This document shows, one piece after another, positions 1 through 11,696 of a stretch of DNA of 64,000 nt. The first letter of the stretch is position 1. Each line of letters starts with the position of its first letter. The notes beneath the pieces are model-generated. The model saw nothing but the letters and a program-made list of their open reading frames with translations, was not told the DNA's origin and did no database searches. This DNA is from Cristatella mucedo (taxonomy: Eukaryota; Bryozoa; Phylactolaemata; Cristatellidae): positions 188,001-252,000 of the forward strand of contig WPIO01000180.1 of NCBI GenBank assembly GCA_009760855.2, in the 5' to 3' direction. The position numbers and the translations under genes are program-made.

Positions 1-2850
1 CGGTGTTGACAACCATTAAAGCTCCTCCGTTACAAAGCAGGCTGCGAAATCAGCTGGCATTTTGCGCAAGTATTTAAAACTATAGTCCTTCCTTTAGTCG
101 GTGCATAATTGAGGCCGCTAATATAGTACTTTGAAGCATCTTCGTACTTATGAGGCTAAAGAACAAAGAGCTCTGCAAAATATAATGTACTAGCTATTGT
201 CGTATAGGTATTCGTGATTTTAGTCGTACATTTGTACTATATATTGTGGTATGGGTATTCTTGATTTTAATCGTACATTTTTGCTTCTTTCTTGCCACAT
301 ATTATCAGAGAAGCATCTACCTAACAGTCATCAGTGGCGCTTAGGGGTGCCAGCTTCGTGTGCATCCGTCAGGAGTCTGCAAAAAACTAGCCACATTCCC
401 GTGACCTGTGTTTAAGGCGAACGGGTTTTATTCAGAACTTGCTAAAGTGCACTATTAAAACTATTAATCCGCCGTATATTTCCTTCACCATATGAAAATA
501 CGAAATTGTAATCAGTAAAGTGTTGGTTCACTTGAATGATTTAGCTCCAAGTTTGTGCTACAATCTTATTTTGGAATTGCGTAACCAACATAATCAGCCG
601 TCGCAATAATTCCCACACTGCAAGCAAAAATGTGTTCAAGCTGCTGAAAATGCTGGCAAGCTAGCATGGATTTTTATTGCCTTTAGTTTTAAAAATACTA
701 ATGAGTATTTTGCGCCAATTTCTTTCTCTCCCTATGAGCAGAGCTATATACCTGAAGGCACAGATCAGTGTATCGTTGGACGATCTCATTACCACACGAA
801 CACATAGAGCTTAAATATTTTGTGCTGAAAGTGCAAAGGTGGTTCCGTCAAGTAGGAAAACCCTAGAAAAATAAGCGCGTGGTTCAAATCCGAGAAATCT
901 TTAGATTATTTGCAATGGCAAAACAGTAAATTAGGCTTACCCCACATAAAAAAAGCTACTTGTAGTCCGGCGTATCTCACTGCGTTGGTCTGAAAACACG
1001 ATTGAGCACGTTCAGCAACGTAAAATATACGCTAGTCGTTCATTACGTTTAATACAAGTTGCTGGAAAATCTACCAGTCATAAATATGCCGATAATTAGC
1101 ATTCAGAAGACCCATCGCAGCTCATTGCGACTTTAATGGACTCTACAAATAATATTAGAGGAGTGTATAATGAATTACCGATGTTGTGAAAGCATTAGAT
1201 TGCTTCTAACTTCTGAGTTCACGATTATAGATTACCCGCTTTTGTCGTGACCGGGTTTAATTCCACAAAAGCGAAAGACAACCAAATCACCATTTCGTTG
1301 TCTGTTATATTTTTTCTTGATCTTAGTTTGCTGCAACTGGTTTTTATAAAGGGGTGACCTATAAACTGGTGCTCGACCTGGAAGAGATGCTGAAATCTCT
1401 GGGCTGTCAGTTCTTAGTTCTACTGATTAAGGAAATATTACTACGCAAATTCCGCGGATGCCCAGCAAAGGCCGATTTAAATTGGCCAATTCATGCTCGA
1501 GCTCATTCCCATTTTAATTTGCGAGCAGACGTTTACACTTACAGAAGCGAATATTTGGGCTAACTGCAGGCCTTACCCTAGATGCAGCGGACAACCAAAT
1601 AGTGCATCCAATGGGCATTTTAAGTAAGTAAGGGGAACCGCAACTAGTAGGTCAACTAACGCATGTAAGGAGTACCCCCAACCTGCCCTTAGAAACCGTA
1701 TTGAAAGATTATGCTAGCAGCCTTTAGCGTCAGATGATACTAAAGCATATTTTCCAAATGAGGAATAATGACGAAAAGTCCTTTTCCGCGAAACTAAATA
1801 TCAAATAGGAACCCATTATCTATAGGATATCGTTACACCGATAGAAGCTTTTGATGGCAAGAATTTTTTAACAATAATAACAATGCACTTGATAGGCGAG
1901 CTGGAGCCTAAATTATATTGACTGAGGCCGTTTCTTGAACTCGTGGACCAACTAGGCTAGACTACCATCCTAAATCTTCAATCCTCAAAGCATCACAAAC
2001 ATTTGCAGTGACTGAAAGTGACATCCGAAGATGAAGCGAATGCAGTTATCTTATGAAATGTCGTTCTGGGAGTAGGTCTCCCGGTGTGACTATAAAAGAG
2101 GCGAGAGAGACCCCTGGAGTCACTTAGGAACAAAGCCTACTACTTTCCGACTTAAGTAAGGTTTAATAATAACAATAGCACTGTTTCTTTAAAAATGTGA
2201 AATTTATTTTCTTGCGGCTGCTATTACTGCATATTCCTGATATGGATTTAAGCAAATAAATTATGCTGCAAGACGAGAAAAAGCTGGAATTCATTTGAAC
2301 GCAGATTTAGCCAAGGCTTGGCCTCGTGACTAGATCACAAAACCACAGAATGTAGATTGGAAATGATAGGAAGCATTACAAATCTCACAAGCATGCGGTA
2401 CTTTCAGGCTCTCTTGGTGACCGGTGGCCATCGACATCTACAACTTGAGACTCCCCACTGATTTGAGATTAATAACCCTGGAAATTTACCCGAGACGCAC
2501 TGAACACGGACATATACTTGCTAAATACATAGAGAGATTTTAGCAGAACCAGCTGAGTGACATATCATCCCGAGCAATGAAAGGCTTTGATTTTAAAAGT
2601 TCAAGTCCGCAGAGTGCGAGACACTAAATAGTTTGCTTATCTCTACTGATATGTGACTATTCTCTCCGAATTCTGTGCCGATGAATACTTCTATAAACGA
2701 CATGTATTTGCTCGCAGGCAAAACTTGTTTGTCAGACAATTGCAAAAAGTATGAAATCATCCAGATTTAGAGATAGATATAGATATGGCTAAATGTCTAC
2801 ATATCATCATATATATTTATTCTTTTATTTAAACATTAGCTATATACATA
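1..2850. other. No gene recognised
   Basis: AT-rich DNA. A 68-codon open stretch at 1354-1563 has no recognisable motif. A promoter-like CTATAAAAGAGGCGAGAGAG occurs at 2091 without any other support. Confidence 0.5.
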
Positions 2851-2854
2851 CATA

Positions 2855-2858
2855 TACA

Positions 2859-2898
<40 letters not shown>

Positions 2899-3000
2899 CA
2901 CATCTTATACAACCACATCAGCTATCTAAGTGAAAGCCAGTATTGTTCTTGGGGCAATCACATCAGCGAGATATATAATAATAATAATAATAATAATAAT
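2855..3000. repeat. TC/TA and ATA microsatellites
   Basis: (TC)n passing to (TA)n at 2860-2898, and (ATA)n at 2973-3000; the second is the tail of the adjacent LINE. Confidence 0.9.
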
Positions 3001-4660
3001 TGACTTGATAAAGCGCCCTCAGAGAACTCAATCTCTCGCTAGGCGCTTTACATTTGCTGTAAAGTGAAATGCGATTGAATGGTAAGTAAAATCATGCGTG
3101 AAAAACAGACGAAATGAATAACATGGTTAGGGGTGACATGCACAGGGTCAGCATGCAAATGTGGTTAGTGGCAGCATGCACAGTGTCAGCACGCATAAGC
3201 ACATCAAGGACGAATCACAGGGACCCACTAAATGCTGTCCTAAATAGGTATGTTTTTAGGTTCCTTTTAAATGTGGTCAGGTCAGGGGATGTTCTGAAGC
3301 AGGTTGGGAGGGAGTTCCAGGCATTGGGAGCATACAAACTAAATGCACGGTCTCCAAAGGATTTAAGGTTTGTATGAGGTATTTCTAGACTGTTGGATTC
3401 CGAAAAACGGGTGGTACGATGCTTGGCCTGATGGGGTAGTATATCTTACAGATAGGCTGGAGCCATAGAATGAAGGGACCTAAAAGTGAGCGACAAAACC
3501 TTGAAGTCAATACGTTGCTTGACTGGTAGCCAGTGCAGGTCGGCGAGAAGTGGAGTAATGTGGCAACTGCGAAGCTCACGACAGACAAGCCTAGGTGCAG
3601 AGTTTTGCATCAGCTGCAATCGCCTGATCGCACATGCTGGTAGGCCAGTTAGCAGTGAGTTGCAGAAGTCGAGACGGGATGTCAGGAATGCGTGGACCAA
3701 CTTGGACGTGGTATCTTTATCTAAACAAGCCCGAATTTTAGCATTGTTATGAAGCTGAAAATAGGTGGATTAGACTGTGGAGCTGATATGGTCGTCCGTC
3801 TAACGAGAGGTCGCTTTGGAATATGACACTTGATTTCGAGCTGATTTAACTGGAGATATGCTGGCAGAGCCAATTTTGAGAGTCAGCCTCCCCAATCTCT
3901 GGATCACACTGGGTTAGCCCATAACTAGTAAGTTAGTTTTATCATCGTTAAGTTTTGATGCCATTCGTGTGCGGATGTCATCAATACATGCAGCTAGTGA
4001 GTTTAGAGAATTTGAGGTGCTCGAAGGCTGGGAGGGATCAAAGCAAAGGTACAACTGAGTGTCATCCACATAGAAGTGAGAGCCTAGATTGTGCTTGGCA
4101 ATCAAATCAGCAAGAGGCAGAGTATAAACCGTGAAAAGAACCGGACCTATTACTGAGCCCTGAGGTACTCCATATTTCAGAGGATTCTGATGATCTTTGT
4201 CCATTCACGTCAATACTCTGGAGTCTCCCACTGAGATAGGACCTGAACCACTGCAGAGCAGTGCCAGTGATCCCCAGGCGAGATGAGAGTCGCTCTAGAA
4301 GAACTTTGTGATCGATGGCATCAAAAGCTGCCGAAAGATCAAGCAAAACAAGCAGAGACACTGTACCCATGTCTGCATTCCTAAGTAGGTCGTTGTATAC
4401 CCGAACCAATGCTGACCCTGTGGAGTGATTAGCTCTAAAGCCAGACTGGAACTTACTAGCAAGGTGTTAGGTTTCGATATACGAGTTCAGCTGGTCCACC
4501 ACGACCCATTCGAGTGTCTTTGATAGGAATGGTAGAAGGGAAACTGGGCGGTAGTTGCTCAAGTTCTCTCGGTCAAGTGTAGCTTTCTTGAGAAGTGGCC
4601 TGACTACAGCTTATTTGAAAGGTGATGGGACATGACCTGAGGCTAATGACATATTAATTA
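2973..4660 (-). mobile_element. LINE-A copy (CR1/L2-like), 5'-truncated
   Basis: This copy is about 1.7 kb with a 3' ATT-repeat tail at 2973-3000. Read on the minus strand, it keeps broken reverse transcriptase blocks: motif A (DLSAAFDAIDH, near 4330), motif B (GVPQGS, near 4165) and motif C as FYVDD (near 4070). The conserved C-terminal segment LADLHWLPVKQRIDFKVLSL follows near 3540. Frameshifts and stops make it inactive. It ends against a TA microsatellite. Confidence 0.88.
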
Positions 4661-4667
4661 TGTTAGT

Positions 4668-4676
4668 ATATATATA

Positions 4677-4711
<35 letters not shown>

Positions 4712-4730
4712 CCATTATATCATTATATCT
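4668..4730. repeat. TA microsatellite
   Basis: (TA)n between the two inverted LINE-A copies. Confidence 0.9.
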
Positions 4731-4734
4731 ATAT

Positions 4735-5772
4735 ATCTCGCCAATGTGATTGCCAAGAACAATACAGGTGTTCACTTCTATGCAGATGGCACGTTGCTGT
4801 ACCTTTACTTTGATATCTCACAACCCTCCAGCACATACAATTCTCTCAACTCCCTTGCTGCATGTATTTAGATAGTCCACACATGAATAGCAGCAAAATT
4901 TCTTAATTTTAATTATGTTAAAACTACTTACTAGTTATGGGCGAACCAAAAGTGATTCAGAAATTGGAAAGGTTAACCCTCACAACCTGCTCTGACAGCC
5001 TACGCCCCGATGAATCAAAACATAACCTACGGTACTTTCAACTACGTAGCATTGTTCAAATTCGGGATTTGACAAAAATACCACATCTAAGTTGGTCCAT
5101 GCATTTGCGACACTCAAGCTTCACTTCTGTAGCTCATAGCTTGCAGGTCTACCAGCCTGTGCACTCAGGTGCATACAGCTGGTGAAAAACTCTGCAGCCC
5201 AGTTTGTCTGTCGTGAGCGTCGCAGTTGCCACAAGACACCACTTCTCGCCAGCCTGCACCGGCTACCAGTCAAGCAAAGCATCGATTTGAAGGTTTTGGC
5301 ACTCACTTTTAATTCCCTTCATTCTTTGGCTTCAGCATACCCATGAGATCTACTTACTCAGCCACCAAGCTAAGCATCCTGCCACCTGCTTTTTGGAATA
5401 CAATGGTTTACCTTGTACAAACCACAATCTTTTTTGAGACCGTGCCGTCAGTTCGTATGCTCTTAAAACCCGGAACTCACTCTTCACTTGGGTCACGACA
5501 TCTCCTGACTTGACCACAGTACCAAAAAAATTAAAAGCATGCCTATTCATGACAGCACTTAGTGGGTGCCTGTAATTCGTCCTTAGTGTGGTTATGGGAG
5601 CTGACACTGAGCAAGCTGCCACTGACTGCACTTGCATGCTGACCCTGTGCATGTCAATCCTAAACCATATTATTCTCGTTGTTTATTGAGCATGGTACCA
5701 CTGACCATTCGAATATGTTTCCTTTTCAGCAAACGTAAAGCACCTTGAGAGAAATTTTGTTCTCTAAGGGCA
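4735..5772 (+). mobile_element. LINE-A fragment, opposite orientation
   Basis: It starts inside the reverse transcriptase just before motif C, which here reads FYADG (second aspartate lost). It continues through the C-terminal region to the GTAAAGC...GAGAAATTTTGTTCTC tail, with no ATT repeats. It is separated from the inverted copy at 2973-4660 by TA repeats. Confidence 0.8.
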
Positions 5773-6253
5773 TACGAAAGCCCTCTGCACGACCTGTCAT
5801 CGGGCTGGGCAGGACGACCGAGCAGTAAGCCTGCTTGCTCTAACACCAAGCACTTTATTCCCCAAACCAAGCCAGCCAAGCCCAGTTTACACACTCTAGA
5901 CCACTGTCAACGTCGAGGGATGGAGCCCTCCCTTCTGCTGTACTTCTGTGGCCGCTCTTATATTGCATGCAAGCATTGCTTTCCCACTGCCGAGACACTG
6001 TTCGTTCTGTACTGCCCCCCCCCGACAGCTAGTGGCAGTTAGTGGTAGATGGATGTCCCACAGATGCTGTCAATGCACGGATTTGGGTAGGACTGCAGAG
6101 TCATCTGCCGAGTCATCGTCTACCCTTCCACAGCTCAAGAGCCTATGGCTGCATAGGCAGTCTGAGCAATCATACGGTCTCTGCCCGGTGCTTGCAGGTT
6201 GCAGAGTCATGTTCCCTCACAGGGTGCTTTATCAAGTAAATATTTATCAAGTG

Positions 6254-6288
<35 letters not shown>

Positions 6289-6784
6289 ATGTGTTTGTGT
6301 GTGCATCAATCAAGTAGAACTGGAGAAAGTGGCGATCATGTCTTCCTTCTTGTTTGGAGCAATCCGACGAGATTTAGAGTGGATTCTTATAGTAGCTAAT
6401 TTTAACAAAGAGTTTATTTTAATCTATTCAGCCTCCAATTTTGTTTCAGATTAAGTTATACCATAAAGCAATGCCTAAACATCTGCTAAGATTATTACAG
6501 AGGTTTATGTTCTTCTTATCAACTGTTGCTGCATAATGTATTGTTAGTAGCCAATCTGCATTTTGAATTCTCTAAAGATTTTTTGCATTGATATAGCATA
6601 TTAATTGTAATCGATATAGGTACCTACGACATTTTAGAAGTTTAGGAGAAGGTCAGCAAGAGGTATAAGGTGTTTGGCGGGATTCTTACTTAAGTAAGTA
6701 GAAGTGCCTTAACAGCCTGCTCACAGCGATTGCGGCATCGGTCAAGCTTCTCAGATAGAGGGCTATTTGCACGCATGATAGCGA
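5773..6784. other. No gene recognised
   Basis: Unique-looking sequence with a poly-C run near 6015 and a TG microsatellite. The 168-codon open frame across it (5948-6454) runs through the microsatellite and has no domain. Confidence 0.5.
6253..6305. repeat. TA/TG microsatellite
   Basis: (TA)n then (TG)n with a few interruptions. Confidence 0.9.
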
Positions 6785-6935
6785 CAACATAGGCAGTATA
6801 TGTAATTTGCATGGTGCCCTAAGAGAACTTATTCTCTATTCAGGTGTTTCATATATGCCATGAGGCTCTAGCCTACGATCAGGGTCATGAACTGCATTCA
6901 CATTAACCTTTGGTCGAGGAGATGTTCTTTAAAAA
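6785..6935 (-). mobile_element. tRNA-derived SINE, decayed
   Basis: Read on the minus strand, it has a box B-like segment (GGTCATGA...) and a tail with AGAGAATAAGTTCTCTTAGG, as in the SINE copies at 21797, 22700 and 33128. Confidence 0.5.
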
Positions 6936-7543
6936 AAGGGCTAAACCAAAAGAGCAATTAAATTATCAATTATTAATCAGATTCCGATAGGTTGATTATG
7001 ATAACACATGTAAAGCAGGTGCAACACAATTATTATACATACTGAGAGAAACATAACATGGTGCAGCAATGCTGCTTGTCGCTTTTCAGGACAGTCAAAC
7101 TGGTGCACACAAAGAATGTAAACAACCACCACCCGGGTACAAAGTAATTCAGCTGTGGCTAGGTCCTAGCAAAGTATGACTTAGCCAAAATGCAGCATCA
7201 CCTACTTGCGGCTTCACCGAGGATAGGCAAGGCCAAGGCCGTGTGCTGCCCTAGCAAGCTGCCATAGCTGCTTCCTGCACCCCTAGCAAGGTTTGACATC
7301 TGGCCAATACTCCTTTAAGCCGTTTCCTAATTTAATCTGGGAGATGGGTAATTTACTTATCCGAATCTCAAACCGAATTTAGTGCTGAGCTACATGTTAG
7401 CTGGCTTACGTGCTCTTGAAAACCACTTAGCATACCACAAGCTGGCCGGATTCTAATAGCATGAAACAAGGCAAAACTCGCAATATAATTATATACTTCC
7501 AAGGCAAAAGTTGGAACATAATTATTTTTGTCAGTGTACATAC

Positions 7544-7625
7544 CATTACGTTTTGACTTGCCAAATGAGCCCAGTTCATGGAAAACATAGATCTCTCTCC
7601 TCGATAGATTTTAAAAATGTGTTTT
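7544..7625 (-). CDS. Possible STRA6-like loop exon
   Basis: An acceptor TTCACACTGTATTGCAG and a donor ATG|GTATGT bracket 82 nt that encode KHIFKIYRGERSMFSMNWAH plus seven residues. It resembles the STRA6 cytosolic loop (human HRTNLRALHRGAALDL) that follows the fifth helix. The frame is also open upstream to an AG at 7731, so the exon could be 7544-7730. It lies 13 kb beyond exon 9, and the membrane exon that should come between was not found, so the link to the gene is an inference. Confidence 0.33.
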
Positions 7626-8094
7626 CTGCAATACAGTGTGAATGTTATGTCAACTTCATCACCACAGTTAAATACGGATCTCTGCAAATCTTGAGCAATC
7701 AAATAACGACGATTTAATTCAATAACTTTTCTAATCGCAAACAATAAAGTTCATCACATAGAAAGCTTAGGTGAAATGTTGGTATGTTACCAAAAACTCC
7801 ACACTGAGTGTATCCTATCGAGAAAAAACGTCTCGGTCGACAAGTGTTTTAGTAAATCCTTTTTGTGATTAAATCTTTAATTACTTTGCTATGCTTTCAA
7901 TTTAAATTTGATTTTTCAGAACTAAATGCATATCGCCAGTATCTGGTGCCTTAGCTGACCAGCTTTATTCACTAATGACATTTATTTAAATAATAGCACT
8001 TTATTTCATAATAGATAAAAGCAATAGTTTAAGTGACTGTACATTGCTTCGGTTGTTTTGGTGACTTGCTTCATATCAGAAGGAGCTTTGCTAG

Positions 8095-8187
8095 AATGCA
8101 AAGGTGTGTATAAAACTCGGTACTCCGGCTGCAAATGTTGACCAGTCAGGTCGTCGATACACCTTCGATGTAGCGAAAATCCGGCAC
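8095..8187 (+). CDS. Unassigned exon candidate, plus strand
   Basis: After a TAG that could serve as acceptor, 31 codons are open up to a perfect GTAAGT donor; the middle reads LGTPAANVDQSGRRYTFDVA. The composition is protein-like, but I recognise no family and found no partner exon on this strand. The minus strand here would be intron of the STRA6-like gene. Confidence 0.2.
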
Positions 8188-8407
8188 GTAAGTAGAATCA
8201 GCTGCTTACTGCAATTCATTAAATATGAAGTTTGTTTCTGTATCTATAGAGCGATGCCTTTGCTCATGAGAAAATGCACCCGTATTCATTTTCACTGGCA
8301 TAACGTAGAGGTAATAGTTTGTATTCCATTCTTTATTTGTTTTAGGTAGTGAATTCATATTTATGTCACCTCTTCTGCCGGAATTGCAATGCCTAGGCTT
8401 ACATAAA

Positions 8408-8483
8408 TCTTCAGATGTCACAAAACCACCGTGCTTAAACTCCTTCCTAGTTTCCCGAACTGAAATTTCATTCATCTTCTGTG
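8408..8483 (-). CDS. Unassigned exon candidate
   Basis: Acceptor CATAAGCCTCACAG and donor TTTAT|GTAAGC enclose 76 nt, open in one frame. The translation begins KMNEISVRETRKEFKHGGFV. I do not recognise it. It could be a loop exon of the minus-strand gene, but its phase does not join directly to the exon candidate at 7.5 kb. A chance open interval of this size is quite possible. Confidence 0.2.
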
Positions 8484-8589
8484 AGGCTTATGGTGAGACC
8501 AGCTTCACATTTGTACTAAAGCTAGCTTCACATTTCATATGCCAGATCTTGAAAAAACAACCCAATCGCTATGGAGTACTCTAGTCTTA

Positions 8590-9955
8590 CTGAAAACTTA
8601 AAAGACTTTTCTTCGAATATGTAACTTAAAGTTTCTACCTCATTTAGCTATTTAGTAAAGCGAAAAATGTTATCGTCTTGTTGTGATACTTATTGCTCAG
8701 CAAATATAGTACTGCAGTTGCAAAACATCATTGTGAACTTTATAGTATCCTCACTGCAAGTCTTTGGGTTTTGATTAATTAAACATAGATCATAAAATCT
8801 CGTAAGCCAATCTCATATTTTGAAGGTTTTGTACACATTTTTCTCTAAGGCGAACTGAATTCTGCAAAGCAGCTGCTTATTTCAGCATCCTGCTGCTCAA
8901 TTTGGCATTCCAGGCTTAGAGAAAGGCAGGTCAGCAGAACCCTGGACGTCCTGAAAGAGTTTTTTGCGTGCCACTGCTATTGCTCCATAGGTTAGCTCTC
9001 TTAGATTGCAAAAAAGCCTGCTATATGCAATTGTTATGGTCCTTTAATGCCCATCTACGGATGCTCATCGTTGCTGCTGTGTGGGCAAGCTGAGTTCCCA
9101 AACGAAGACAGGCCCAGTTTCCTCAAGGGAGTGCTGGACATATAATTAAGAAATAGAATTCCTGAAGTACGGACTCGCTGTAGGTGGGCTCCAGGACTAG
9201 ACATTTTATTAGCACCTTTTACTATCCGATCGCTACCACTTGTAAGGGTTCTGGTCTCATTCTCCAGGCCGATATGGCATGGCCAATGTACGGAGTCTCA
9301 GTCTGGCCAAACTGATTAGGGGAAGTTTAATCTAATGGTATCACAGCCTCAGTTGTGTCAGCAATTTCTCAATTGAGGATTCGCTGATAAGAATATCGCA
9401 GATGTGTGCTTACATGTCATTAGACCGCGCCCAAGGTTCGGATTTACTGGTAAACGACTGGCTATGTCTCAGACTTGCACATTTTTTGTACTGCTGTGAT
9501 TGGGACCTAGTTCTGTTTGAACGTGGAAGCTTCTCCATTATTCGGTTATACTATTTAAAATTACTATCATAATGCATTCTGTGATTTAGAAAACATGTGC
9601 AGAGGTTGTTGAATCTCCACAACTCGTCAAAGTTAGCTGAAAATCGAGCATGTGCTGCGAAGTTTAGACTGTTGCTATACATACGCCGACGACTGGTATG
9701 TCTTAGATGGCATCTGTTCAGAAGCTTAGCACTAAACCCGCGTGATCTTGATGTCCTAGTATTTTGAATCATCCGACGTCATATAGAAACCTGATATATG
9801 TATAATTTGTGTTCCAAGATTTAGTATACTTGGTCATGCTATCTCCTAGGCCGTCGTCGCAGCAAACCCCATTAGTCAGTGCCATTACTTTTTCTCCACA
9901 CCTTAGCCCATTTGTGACAGTTGCATCTATCTAGAAATAGCCAAATATTGACATA
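8590..9955. other. No gene recognised
   Basis: No repeat family or exon could be supported. A 73-codon minus-strand frame with ATG at 9772 is not recognisable. Confidence 0.45.
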
Positions 9956-9959
9956 TTTT

Positions 9960-10925
9960 ATCACATCACTGCTCCACCCACTCGTTATATCTCCCATGCT
10001 GACAATACTCAGTTGTATTTGTCATTCAAACCGTCGGAATCTGCTGTAGCAACTGAGAAACTGAATGCTTGCCTTGCCGATATTCCATCCTGGATGTCTG
10101 AAAACCTCCTGAAATAAATGATGATAAAACCGAACTGCTGCTCATAGGACACCCTAAGCGTCTAGCTGGATTAAAATGCTTTGCTCTTCTAATAGGCGAT
10201 GCTGTTGTGCGACCATCACCACGTGCTCGAAACGTAGGTGTCGTTTTCCCCAACTGCCTCAGTTTTAAACGCTTCATTCAGAAGACTGTTTCTACAGCTA
10301 ACTATCACGTCCGATCCCAATCCAAGATTAGGAGCTGTCTCCTACAGTTGCTTGTAAAAAATTTACCTAGCTCCATATCCTGTCTCGGCTTGGCTATTGC
10401 AAATTTCTATTGGCTGGGCTGCCAAAAAAAGCTATTAGGCCACTACAGCAGACTATGAATATGACTGGAAGCTAGTTTTCAAGTCCCAGCGGTTTGAGCA
10501 CGTGTCTCCTTTGCTGAACGAGCTAGGATGGATGCCGGTTGAGCAATGGATACAGAGCAAAGTTCTTACCCTGACCCACAAAGCCCGCCATGGCTTGGCG
10601 CCTTGTACCTAGCTGAACTGCTGCATCAATTTCAGCCTGTTCGCGCCCTCAGGTGGTTGTGTGGACAATAAATTAGCTGTTCCATTTCTTCGCTTAGAGA
10701 CCGTTGGCGACAGAAGCTTTAGCTCTGCAGGTATTAGACCGTGGAACTCGCTTTCACAATTCTTATGCAACGACAACTACTCTCCTACTGCCGACAATGG
10801 CTCATCCTTTTCAGTGGTCCTGAGCTGCAACATCCATGCTACTCACTACCTCAACTGCTCTCCTGACTCTGTTATGCTTCCCACTTTCTCTTTGTTGCGT
10901 TAGACGAAGTCTGTTGGCTACCGAA
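9960..10925 (+). mobile_element. LINE-B copy (second CR1/L2-like lineage)
   Basis: It begins near reverse transcriptase motif C (HADN instead of YADD, near 10000). It continues through GVVFPNCLSFKRFIQKTVST and the domain with VDNKLAVPFLRLETVGDRSF, ending PTFSLLR plus 3' UTR. It differs from LINE-A throughout. Stops and shifts break it. At 10926 it abuts a minus-strand LINE-A fragment. Confidence 0.8.
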
Positions 10926-10926
10926 T

Positions 10927-11455
10927 GCGTGGTGACATGCATGGGGTTAGTATGCCAGTGAGGCTAGTGGCAGCATGCACAGTGTCAGCACCCATTACCA
11001 CATAAATAACGAATAACAAGAGACCCACTAAATGATGTAACAACTAGGTACGTTTTTAAATTAGTTTTTTTATGTGGGTCAAGTCAGGGGATGTCATGAT
11101 GAATTTCGGGAGTACGTTCCAGGCTTTGGGAGCCTATGAACTGAATGCACAGTCTCCAAAGGATTTGAGGTTTGTACGAGGTATCGGTAAACTGCTTGAT
11201 TCGGAAAAGCACGTGGTACGACTCTTGGTCTTGTGGTAGAGTAGATCGCTGAGATGGAGCCAAATAATAGAGGAACCTAAAAGTGAGCGACAAAACCATG
11301 AAGTCGATTTGTTGCTTGACTGGTAGGCAGTGCAGGTTGGCAAGAAGTGGTGTGATGTGGCAAATACAATGCTCACGGCAGACAACCCTAGCTGCAGTTT
11401 GGCTCCAGCTGTAAGTGCCTAATTACACAAGCTGGTAGCCTAGCAAGCAGTGAGT
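10927..11455 (-). mobile_element. LINE-A 3' fragment
   Basis: C-terminal coding and 3' UTR sequence of the LINE-A family is recognised by the GACATGCA...GTCAGC repeats and, on the minus strand, AFSSYAPKAWN-type sequence. It lacks the ATT tail. Confidence 0.78.
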
Positions 11456-11696
11456 TTTACATATATTTATTTATGAAAGTGATTATTGCCTGAGAAATGA
11501 CGTGACTACTACATAAGACATAGGCGGTCTGAAGTCTTTCTATTGGAGCGAGCGTGAGCCATTCAGTGAGTCCAAGCAATGAGCACCAGCTGCTGTAAAC
11601 GTAACAGCAAGTCGGCTGGTGTCACTTCAGCATATTAGCAGCATTAAAAAGACTATTAGTGTGCTTTTCTATCAACAGTGTCGTTGCTAGTAGTGT

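Noticed and set aside
870-895. GGTTCAAATCC box B-like sequence
   Set aside because: No matching A box or cloverleaf upstream, so not a tRNA gene.
5948-6454. 168-codon open frame
   Set aside because: It crosses a TG microsatellite (a run of CVCVCV) and shows no domain.
7544-7730. DOCK-like reading of the longer 7.5-kb exon
   Set aside because: Resemblance to a DOCK N-terminal domain was slight and fails in the second half; the STRA6 loop reading of the shorter exon fits better.
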